Shown: one piece after another, positions 32,850 to 42,691 of the stretch
How positions within the stretch are numbered: position 1 is the stretch's first letter
How the letters are laid out: each line of letters begins with the position of its first letter
Source of the DNA: Beauveria sp. NWAFU-1
Lineage: Eukaryota > Ascomycota > Sordariomycetes > Hypocreales > Cordycipitaceae
Length of the DNA stretch: 64,000 nt
NCBI GenBank assembly: GCA_024472245.1
Contig: JANBXD010000003.1
Span: 682,001 to 746,000, forward strand
Direction of reading: 5' to 3'
Translations under genes and position numbers: made by a program
The notes under the pieces: generated by a model
Database searches by the model: none
What the model saw: only the letters and a program-made list of their open reading frames with translations
Told to the model about the DNA's origin: nothing

Positions 32850-35227
32850 TCACATATTCTTCTTCCTCGCCTCATCGTAGCCCTCGTCATCACTATCATC
32901 GGCCTGATCGTCTCCACCCGTCTCCATCTTCATCTTGTCCGATCTTCTGCGTCGGTCCTTCATGGCTTGCCGAATCTTGCGGCTCGCCTCGTTGAAGCCC
33001 TCGGCCGAGTCGAGCGTCGTGAAGCCGCTTATGGGAAACGCGCTCTGGCCCAGCCCGCCTCCGGCGCTGCTCGACCGCGACCGGCTGCGCGACCGCGACG
33101 GCGGCCGCGTCGAGAAGATGCCCACATGTCCAATGTTGCTGAACGAGTCGTTGCGCGGCAGCGTCCGCGACGACACCCCGTCCACCGGCGGGTCCACAAA
33201 GATGTCGATGCTTGCCTCGCTGTCGCGCCGCCGGCCCTCGCCCGCCGGCGTTGGTGGCTCGTGCTTGGCCTCAGGCACCAGCCGCGTCTTTTCAAAGTCG
33301 GCAAACATTTCCGGCCCCAGCTCGTTGATCACGTCCGTCACCTGCGCGCTCAGCTTGGCCCGCTGCTCTCGCATGCGGTGAATGTTGTACCCCGACGACG
33401 GAAACACGCACAGCACCAGCGGCCGAAGCGACTTGAAAATGTCCATTCCCACCTCGCCGAAGCGCAGCGCCGCAAACGTGATGCCGATGATAGTGGGCCA
33501 CACCATCAGGTACACAAGCCAGAGAGGCAGCGCCGCCGGCACCAGCCCCCAGAAGCGGTCATACCAGACGCGCGCGACAATCATGATGGAGTAGATGTGG
33601 TAGACGGTGGGCGCCAGACCGAGCGCGACGAGAATTTTCCACGTTGCCATGACGTCGCGCCCGCGAATCTTGACCGTAGAGCCAGCGAGCGCCGTCTTGG
33701 CCTTTTGGCGGCTGATGATTTTGGTGGCGACAAAGATGGGCGAAAAGAGGATAAGACCTGGCAGGGAGCAGAAGAAGAGGAGAATGAGCTTGGCAGAGCG
33801 GTAGAGGAGCAGGGCAAGTACGACGAAAAAGTTAAGCTTGGCGTACTGGACCTGGTGGTCCTTGAGGTTGAGGTAGCGCAGACGGGCGTTATACTCCTTG
33901 ACGCTCCGGGACAACGCCAAGATGCGCTCATCGTCCTTGTAGCGCTCGTAGCCCTGCGATAACCGGCGGTTGAGCTCGACGACGAGCGGCAGCGGCAGCT
34001 TCTTGCCGGTCGGGTTGTAGAGGCGGCGGGCGGCCTGTATCATCATGAGGGTGTCGTAGTCGGGCGCCGACACGGTGACGGCCCCGAGGGCCTGATGCAC
34101 CGTGTCGAGCAGCTGGCCAATGGCCTCGCGGCGCTGGTTGTTGCGGTACATGTCGACGAGGCGCGGGGGAATCTCAAAGGGGCTGCCAAACTCGACGACG
34201 GCGCGGGAGCGAAACTTGTGGGCGTGGAAGTAGTTCATGCCGACGGGCACAATCTTGAGGCCGCAGTCGGGCGACTCGGCGAGCGCACCGAGGGCCATGA
34301 TGGCGACGCCGGCCTTGAGCGGAAGCAGCTCGGTGCGGTCGTGGGAGCCGCCCTCGGGGAAGATGCCGACGCAGCCACCGTTGCGGAGGCGGTCAAAAAC
34401 GGCCTCGTAGACGCTCGTCTGGTCCGTATGCGGGGCGAGCTTGTACTTTGTGCCTTTATAACCGGGCGCGACGCCGCGAAGGCCCTTGTTGGTGAAGCGA
34501 CCATCGTCGTCGATGTCGTCGCGGCCGGTGAGCTGCTGCATGGCGAGGCGGCCTTTAAAGGGCCGCTTGAGGCGAACCTCGTCGGGACCGAGAATGCGCT
34601 CAATGTTCATGCTCTCACCGTTGACTCCCTTGGCCGAAGGCAGAAACAGCATGCCCTGGACCTCGCCCTCGCCGGCACCGAATTTGGTGCCCACGCCGCG
34701 GATCAGCGTCGGATCGCCGATCGGGTCCGGCATGTAGATGGTACCTGAGCCGGGCGTGGCGGCGTCTTGGGCGCGCCCGACGGGTACCGAGGATACTTGC
34801 CGCGAGGCCCAACCGATGAAGCCGTGGACCGACTTTTGCGCAATCAAAAGGGAGACGCGGCGGCCGGCCTCTTTGCGAAGAGTGCGCTGAAGGATGAGGC
34901 CATCGACAAACTGGGCGGGAGAGGGGTTAGCGTCGCCGTCGTAGCAGCAAGCTGTCGGAGCTTGGATTGTAGAAGAGAGTTCCGTACCTGATTGGCGTGA
35001 GGTCCGGCGACGAACAGAACGGGGCCTGACTGCGGTACCTTCCATGATCCGCGCGAGACCACCTCGCGGAAGAAGAGGTCGGCGACGTTGCCCATGACGT
35101 GGAGAAAGAGGTCATACTTCCAGTTGACCATGGGATAGAGCTCCTTTTTCTGATTCTTCTTGTGCTTGGGGCCCGCGACGGTGGAGGCAGGGCCCGCGGG
35201 CTTTTCTGCCGTGGCCTGCGAGGCCAT
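32850..35227 (-). CDS. Glycerol-3-phosphate/dihydroxyacetone-phosphate acyltransferase (GAT1/SCT1 type)
   Basis: Predicted 766 residues from exons 35227-34988 and 34910-32850. These ER enzymes make the first acylation in glycerolipid synthesis. Acyltransferase block I is GPHANQ joined across the 77-bp intron to FVDG, so the intron cuts the catalytic motif (H77 and D83). Block III is VGIFPEGGSHDR at about residues 261-272. Near residues 405-450 two hydrophobic segments (LNFFVVLALLLYRS; LPGLILFSPIFVATKII) form a hairpin, and two more lie at about 470-540. The C-terminal 150 residues are Ser/Arg/Asp-rich and probably cytosolic and phosphorylated (RSRSRSRSSS). Length and layout match yeast Gat1 and Gat2 (Sct1/Gpt2); which of the two is closer is not resolved. 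Upstream of the ATG at 35227 the sequence is not coding. Confidence 0.92.
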
Positions 35228-37135
35228 CTCTGCAGTCGGCGTCGGCGCGGGGGAAGCGAGTGAGGGTCGAGGAAGGTAGATAGGTAGGTATGAAAGGTCT
35301 GCGCGTCTCTGCCGTTATCTTTTGGGCGCGCAGGGCCCGGCTCGCGTTTGATTATATTTCACAAGATGCGGAAAATGTTGCTTCGAATCGGATCGGACAG
35401 GTGGGAGCGGGGAAAGAGGGATGGACGCAGTGGTTGTATTGTTTTTAAACGTCGAGTACTCGAGAGGGCAGGGCCAAGATTGGTGAGGAGAATGGTTGGG
35501 CGGCGCCCAGCTGCAGCTCTAGGTCATCGAGGTGGATACCTCTGCTGCTGCCAGCCATCAGCCATTGGAAAAAAGAAAGCAAGGGGAAAAAAAAATGGAC
35601 AACCAGGCCTAATTAGTTATCATGGCAAGACACCAGGGATGGTTCATCATTGGCCCCAGATGGCGCTCCCAAGACATGTAGATGGGCTTTTGTGCTCAAG
35701 CGTCGCGCCGCCGTTTAGGTAGCTAAAGGTTCAGCATTGAGGCAGTACGACTACACCGCAATAGACATGATGGAGATGCATGCCGCTGCGGAAAAGCCTG
35801 CAATCAAACACTGTTTGCATGTGACGCCATTATATCATCTCTAGTCATCATCTACTCCGTACACATGCGCCTTTTTCCCTATTCTCCGGCCTCACCTTGA
35901 CCACATCCCGACACACCTCCAGGAGGTGCATAAGCCCGGCCCGAATGAACCATGACCAGGAACCATTTAAACAAAATCGCGCTATCAGGCGCAGACAGTT
36001 TCCATCCGGGATGCCTTGCATATGCAGCCCACAATTGCCTCTCGCCGCTGGTCTGGCGGCCTCGGCACGCCGGAAACGGCCATGATGTCCTGCCTGCTGG
36101 CGAGGCTGTCTGGTCGAGCCTCCTCGCTCTCCCGCTGCGCCAAGGTGCAGAAAATTCATTCAATTCACAAGCATGCAGGTCGATTTCAAAGATGCAAACT
36201 GCTGTACTCTTCCACAATGAAGAGGACGGTAGAAAAAACCAACACGGCAATGGACAGCACAATGCCTGTCCTCGCCAATTTACATATTACACACCTCACA
36301 GCCTTATCACAGCCACAAACTGCAGAGGCAATCGCGGCACCTGACCATTCTCCACTGCCCCCTAAAAAATTCTTCCCGGCCGAGAAGAAGAAGAAAAAAA
36401 ATCATCCAAGCTCCGAGCTGTCAGAAAGAATTTGGCTCGTGACAGCGGCCTGGCCCGCGCCGTCCACCCGGTCGGTGGGTTCGGACAGCCCGCGGCTTGC
36501 TTCCCCTCGGACGTCCTTTTTTTCTTCCCCCGGTCTTTCCCTCGGTCGACCGGGCTGTGCGACAAGAATACCTCGAAAAAAGAATATCAGTATCCTCTCG
36601 TTTTTCCGCTTCCTCGGTCTTGTTTGGTATTTGCCCTCGACTTTTGAGCACATTAGGGGACACGATAGAAGAAAAGGGACCAAGGAAAAGTCGTAAACTC
36701 AACAGCAAGTAAGTTTTTGCCTTGTCCATGTGTATTAAGACCTGGTCGTCTTTTCTTCTCCTCCGTGTTTACTTTGAAGTCGAGAAGGCGAGATCTGGGT
36801 GGCCGCATGCACCGTGCAAAGCCAGGCCGGCATGTCCAGTGCGTTGTCAAGAACAAGGCCAGCTGATTACGTGGTCCAGGAAGCGTAATTGTTGATATGA
36901 GCCATACTTCTGAGAAGCATTAGAACGTGACTACAAGTGCCACCCGGGAAGTAGGAGGGGATGGCACAAGAAAATGCTACTTCACGACACTGACCGCCAA
37001 CTCGGGTGCAGCCAACACTTTTCGCAGCATGACATAAAAACCAATACATGCGTATAATGCTACTGTAAACAATATTGCAATATTAGCATCGCTTCCATAA
37101 CGTACCATCTAACGCCTATCCAAGTTTCCCTCCGT
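35228..37135. other. Intergenic region with one transmembrane-like open frame
   Basis: About 1.9 kb between the acyltransferase start and the ETP1 3' end. A plus-strand open frame covers 36016-36696 but is low-complexity and lacks motifs. On the minus strand, about 36278-36186, a frame reads ARTGIVLSIAVLVFSTVLFI then VEEYSSLHL and stops, a good membrane helix; no ATG or clear first exon was found. Nothing here is accepted as a gene. Confidence 0.45.
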
Positions 37136-39101
37136 CTACCTCCTCCCCCTCCTCCTGCTCTTCTTCTCCGGCACACTCGCACTCCCCCCCTCCAGCTCGC
37201 CCTCTTCCAGCTTTCCTTGCATCTCCATCTCTTTCAACTTTTCCTGCCCCGAGATGAACATGCTCAGATCCCGATTCATTTCCTTCAGCTCCGCCATTTC
37301 CTCCGTCAGCGTCTTGAGCTGCCTCTTAGTCTCCTCGCTCTCCGTGCCCAGGTGCTCGATGCGCTTCATCAGCCCCTCGCTCACGCGCTTCTCCTCCTGC
37401 AGCGCCTTACCCAGACTCCGCGCTAGCGTCTCGCTCTTCTCCGCCCTTGTCCGCTCCCGCCCCAAGTCCCGCTCGAGCTGCGGCAGCGTCTGCGCGCTAA
37501 GCGTCTGGAGCCTGTCCTCGAGCGCAGACTGCTGCTCCCGTGCGCGGACCACTTGCTGGGTGGTCGACTCGGCCGCCGCGGATGCCTTGGCGGCCTTGTC
37601 GACGGCTTTGCTGAGAATCTCCTCGTAGTAGGCGCGCTGCGACTCGAGCTGGCTGGTGATGAGGTGGGTGTACTCGAAGCCCATGTTGTCGAGCTTGGCG
37701 CGCGGCACCACGTCCTCGTCCTCTGCCGCCGCGCGAGGCTCCGCGCCACGGTCGCTGCTACGCCCTGGCAACTCGACGACCTTGCCGTCGCCCTTGTCGC
37801 GGATCAGACGGTGCACCCACACGTCGCCCGCGTAGTCCCAGACGTACTGCGTCTCGAGCTCCAGCGCGAAGCTGTGCGCCGTCTCCTTCCAGTGGTCCTT
37901 GGCGTGCGCGCCCTTGTAGCGCCCGCACCCAACGTACCCGCACACGAGACAAATCCACAGGTCGTTGGCGCAGTCGCACACGCTGCACAGGTTGGAGACG
38001 TGCGAGCCAAAGGGGCGACTGAGCGGGTTCGCATCGGCGAGGGCCGCGCCGCCGGGGGTCGCGTTGGTGAAGCGGCACACGGGGCAGCCGCCACCTTTCC
38101 AGCTCTGCAGACACGTGCAGTGGAACACGTGCGAGCACGGAATCGTCATGATGCCGCTCGTCTCGTCCATGCGCTCTAGGCACACGGGGCACGTTGGGAG
38201 TTCTACCAGGTTCGGCGTCGGCGGCGGAAACGGCTTTGGCGAATTCGAGACTGGTGCCGATGACGAAGACGGTATCGACGGGAGCGTTGACCCTTGTGCC
38301 GAAGGCTCAAAAGTAATACTCTTGACAAACACGACGTGGCAAACCTGCGGCTGCAGACAAGTCAGCACATTATTCTTTTTCCCTGCAAATACTATTCGGC
38401 GAGGTGCATACCTCCATCGTGTTGAACACGGTCCCGTCGAACTTCTTCTGCCACTCCCTCGCCACCTTACCATGGCGAAACTTGAGCAGCACCAGATATC
38501 TGTTCATCTTGTCCGTCATGACCATGCGGCAGTGGCTAATGTCCCCGCGCCATCGCTCACCGACAAACCCCCAGAGGTCGCCTGGCGCCATGTACGCCGG
38601 CACCGCGGGCACGCACAGCGTCGAGCAGTCCTCCTCCTCTCCCTCCCCTCCGTCACTAAACTGCTCCGCCACCACGCCACCGCTCTCCTGCTCGTCGCGA
38701 TAAAAGTGCACCACGCCCCAGCCCACGTTTGTGCGGTGCGTATCAAGCCGTACGCAGGCCGCCTTGGTCGCCGTGCCTGAGCCGGCAAAGCTGGGCCCTA
38801 GTGACGGTGCCGCCGCCACGGTGCCACCGTTCCTGCTCGTCTCGGCTTCCATGGCCGGATCAATCGTCTCGATGCTCACGCGGCCGAATCGCCAGTCCAG
38901 CGTCGACGCTTGAGGCTCTCTCCCGTTTTCCAAAGCTCCTATATCGTCAATTTGTCGAGGATGTGCCGGCAAGTCGTCAAAAACACTTGTCTGTGGTGTT
39001 GGCAGCCAAATGTGGTCGTCGTCGTGCGCAGTGGTACGCGTCGCTGTCGGATCGCTCGTCGGATACAGCTCAAATTTCAAGTGGTAAAAGTATGAAGGCA
39101 T
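37136..39101 (-). CDS. ETP1: BRAP2/ETP1-type RING and UBP zinc-finger protein
   Basis: Predicted 634 residues from exons 39101-38412 and 38350-37136 (61-bp intron, CAG acceptor). The order is that of human BRAP and yeast Etp1: a BRAP2 RNA-recognition-like domain (about 100-250, with NRYLVLLKFRHGKVAREW), a RING finger (C284 to C322, CPVCLERMDETSG then CSHVFHCTC and CPVC), a UBP zinc finger starting at C352 (CSVC then CLVCGYVGCGRYKGAHAKDH) that in relatives binds ubiquitin C-termini, and a coiled coil at about 470-600. The C-terminus is Arg/Lys-rich. All RING and UBP ligands appear present. Likely role: ubiquitin ligase or adaptor; yeast Etp1 is linked to ethanol tolerance and transporter turnover. 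The downstream neighbour in the transcription direction is the acyltransferase; the upstream one is polyubiquitin. Confidence 0.93.
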
Positions 39102-39165
39102 GACCAGGTTCTGTCTGATGTGCTACCCTTCTCTTTCCCCAGAAAAGTTTGCGGCGCTGCAGCCT

Positions 39166-39172
39166 TTTTATA
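39166..39172 (-). promoter_or_regulatory. TATA box candidate for the ETP1 gene
   Basis: The minus strand reads TATAAAA about 65 bp upstream of the ATG at 39101. This implies a short leader. It lies in the 590-bp spacer (39102-39691) between ETP1 and the polyubiquitin 3' end, where no other gene is seen. Confidence 0.4.
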
Positions 39173-39691
39173 GAGTCCTATCGCCGTGGCAATTTCGGTG
39201 GGCTTCGTTTTACTTTAGTGGCAGAGTACGCCTCGCAAGAAGATGCTCTCGTCGTGGGTACATCAGACTCATTCTAGTGACCGTTTACCCCGTGTTGCGC
39301 AGTCGGACGCGCGCTGATATAAACTGGGCGTATAAGATGATGCTCTAGGAAAGTTAAGCTGAAGCTTTTGCCCCTCGTGGCAGAAAAAGGATTGTAGGCC
39401 CCCAACCCCACCACAACAGAACATGTCACTGGTGGGGTCGCCACCTGACTTTGTCCTACGAAAATACACAAAACGCGACGTTTGCATATTGCGCTCGGAT
39501 ACATCACAGAATGCACAGTTTTGTTTACGAGTTCAAGTGACTCTGTATTGACGCAGCGCTGTCATCGCTGTCTGCGCAAGTGGTATAGCTAAAAGAATAC
39601 AATGTGGCCCAGGCTATGCCCGCCGCTTAACGTAGTGTCCCAACGCCTCAAAAGAGTATCATAGAAAGACAGACACGAGCGCGTTCGCTCC

Positions 39692-40666
39692 CTAGTTACC
39701 ACCACGCAGACGAAGAACCAAGTGAAGAGTGCTCTCCTTCTGGATGTTGTAGTCGCTCAAAGTGCGGCCATCTTCCAGCTGCTTACCAGCAAAGATCAAA
39801 CGCTGCTGGTCAGGAGGAATGCCTTCCTTGTCCTGAATCTTGGACTTGACGTTGTCAATGGTGTCGGAGGATTCAACTTCCAAAGTAATGGTCTTTCCAG
39901 TCAGAGTCTTGACAAAGATTTGCATACCACCACGGAGACGCAGAACCAAGTGCAGAGTAGATTCCTTCTGGATGTTGTAATCGCTCAGGGTGCGGCCATC
40001 TTCAAGTTGCTTGCCAGCAAAGATAAGACGCTGCTGGTCAGGGGGGATACCCTCCTTGTCTTGAATTTTCGACTTGACGTTGTCAATCGTGTCCGAGGAC
40101 TCGACTTCCAGCGTAATGGTCTTGCCGGTGAGTGTCTTGACAAATATTTGCATACCGCCACGAAGGCGGAGAACGAGGTGAAGAGTGGATTCCTTCTGAA
40201 TGTTGTAATCCGAGAGGGTGCGGCCGTCCTCAAGCTGCTTGCCAGCGAAGATGAGGCGCTGCTGGTCAGGAGGGATACCCTCCTTGTCCTGAATCTTGGA
40301 CTTAACATTGTCGATGGTGTCGGAAGACTCAACCTCGAGCGTGATGGTCTTGCCGGTCAAAGTCTTGACAAAGATCTGCATACCACCACGAAGGCGAAGG
40401 ACGAGGTGGAGGGTGGACTCCTTCTGGATGTTGTAGTCGGACAGAGTACGGCCATCCTCAAGCTGCTTGCCAGCAAAAATCAGGCGCTGCTGGTCGGGAG
40501 GAATGCCCTCCTTGTCCTGAATCTTGGACTTGACATTGTCGATGGTATCGGACGACTCAACCTCAAGAGTGATGGTCTTGCCGGTAACTGGAAAGTGGCG
40601 TTAGCCGGAGGTTGCTAAGCAAACAGTGGCGGCGCAGAACTTACGGGTCTTGACGAAGATTTGCAT
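39692..40666 (-). CDS. UBI4: Polyubiquitin, four head-to-tail units
   Basis: Predicted 305 residues: four exact 76-residue ubiquitin units plus one extra Asn after the last LRLRGG. Exon 1 (40666-40645) encodes only MQIFVKT plus one base; the 57-bp intron (40588-40644) is followed by exon 2 (40587-39692). The precursor is cut by deubiquitinases after each Gly-Gly to give free ubiquitin, and polyubiquitin genes are normally stress-induced. The protein units are identical while their codons differ at many third positions, so the array is not a recent duplication at DNA level. The single-residue tail blocks conjugation of the unprocessed chain. The opposite strand has a 298-codon open frame that is only a shadow. 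Confidence 0.98.
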
Positions 40667-42691
40667 GGTGACGGAGTAGAAATCGATATCAAGCGGTGTG
40701 TTTTGATCGTGTAGATGTTGAAGAGCCGAAGGCAAGGGCGCGGTGTCAGAAAAGATGGTGATGTGAAAAGGAGAGAGTTGGGTGCGAGAGGGGAGGAAAA
40801 CGGTTTTAAGTACTGGGGAGGGAGGAGGATGGCAACCCGGAGAGTGGCGGGGCGGGGCGACACAGCCTAGGATGACGAGACCGTCGGCACATGATTCATC
40901 AGCGACAGCGCGGCGACCTATCTTAGCACTGCTAAAGATACCTAGCTAGGCAGGCGGTCACAGAAGGCTCCAGAACAGCGAGGCTGGCACGCTAAATAAT
41001 GGGTAGTTATTGTCTAGGTAGGCACCTCTGTGGCGGCGACGTTTCCGGTACAAGCACTTGCTTGATGCAAGAGGAGAACGGTAAGTATTAGTGACCTACG
41101 CAAACGCCGTTTTCGGTGGGTCCCTCCAACGCCATGTACTTGCCACTGAGCCATGTTTCAACGGCGAGCGTCCCGATGCCGTTGCCGGCGCAAGTGAATG
41201 AAGGCAGAAAAGGGTACACAACTTTAGGAGACAAAGAATGTAGGCAAGAATGCCTTGAGCGATTATCGTTTGCTTCCAGAAGGCAGCGGCAGTCAGCTTG
41301 TCAGCCGCAGGTGGTTGGGCGCTATTCACGACGCAAACACGCTGTGGTCGTCGATAACGCTAAGGTAGTGGGCTTGACTCACGCCTGCGCCACACGAGCA
41401 CCACCCTCTCTGTTGGACAATGGAAATGGCAGAATGGGTGCCTGGAATCCCGGTGCGGCAAGGCACTAAAACTCTGATTCGGCCCCTCTCTTTCTTGCCA
41501 CGTTGCACGACCAAACACCAACATTCGCTTTTTCTCGCGCGCTTCAATTCTTATTACACAAAGACCCTTATTTTGTAATTCCATGTAGGAGGCTGGCTGA
41601 CGGAAGAGGCAGAAGCAGAAGGCCAGGTGCGGGGTTCCCCGACAATAGCGTCGCGATCCCCCCTCCCCGGGCCAAAGCGTCTCGGCCAGACAAGTGGCAA
41701 CGTCATTTGCTTCGGTATCCGAGACGGCGCCTGCGACGCAAGCCCAAGCCCCCCCAGTGTTAGTTGTTGCTGACAGCAAGGGCACGATTTCTGTGAATAT
41801 GGTTCGGCTGGCGGACAAATCATTCGCTTCCTCGTGCGCCTGCTGGTTTCAGAGTCACCTTGTGTCGACATGGCTAAATGGCTCGGCATCTCAGAATGGG
41901 GCGATGGGAGGGAGAATTGAGCGGGGGCCGATGCCGTCTATAAAGTGGGCATGCCAATGGGTCAGACGGCAAGGACGGAACATTTCCAGCATTTTGACCA
42001 TGAGGTAATATCCAGGGACATTAACCAGCCTTTTCCCAGACGCGCGCCAAGCACATTCACGCAGTGAAAGTAAAAGCGCAGTCGTCAAGGACATTTCAAT
42101 TGAGCTATCCATTAGCCATCAAAGGCTCTAAACTCACTACTGCTCCTGATGCACGAATGACTGCAATCTGTATAAGGGACAAATACTAATTGTATTCGAG
42201 ACGCCAAGTCGCATGTGCATATATCATCTAACATGTAATGTATTCGTTTCCGTCTCTCGTTCTGTAAATGCCTCAACATGCAAAAAAATGGTCCCATCGT
42301 TACAGCCGCAGCTGTTTGCAGATATTCGTGTCTCCAAAAAGCAAAAAAGAAATATGATGCAAAAAATAATAAATGATGTCGTCTTCTTCAAGTCATACAT
42401 TCGTAGAAAAGGTAAAATCGTGTCGAGGCCGTTGCGTCAACATATCTGTTCATAAGGTCGGAGAAGAACGTCTTGCAGCTATAGCCGTCGTGACCGTCCC
42501 AGAGAAGAGAAGTAGAGTAAGAGTGGAGCAAATAGCAATACTGTCGGTTCTCAAGTAGTAGCCGCGCTTTAAGAAAGTAATCATCAATCGCTTGGTTTGG
42601 AGAAAAAGCAACGCCATCGCTAGAGTCGTGAAAACACCAAAAACAAAGGGAAATTCGTAGCCACCATGGGCAGCGGTAGATGCGCTACCGT
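40667..42691. other. Intergenic region, no gene supported
   Basis: About 2 kb between the polyubiquitin start and the 3' end of the zinc-cluster gene. The proximal part is the polyubiquitin promoter, with an AGGGG stress-element-like core near 40790 and an imperfect heat-shock-like AGAAGGCTCCAGAAC at about 40972; both are suggestive only. Open frames up to 152 codons at 41360-41818 lack motifs. Confidence 0.5.

Noticed and set aside
32967..33962. 331-codon open frame opposite the acyltransferase
   Set aside because: Arg/His-rich shadow of the real gene; no independent motif.
36016..36696. 226-codon open frame, plus strand
   Set aside because: Low-complexity Lys and Ser runs, no motif, and minus-strand frames overlap; likely chance.
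39722..40618. 298-codon open frame opposite polyubiquitin
   Set aside because: Repeats in register with ubiquitin units; a shadow of constrained codons.
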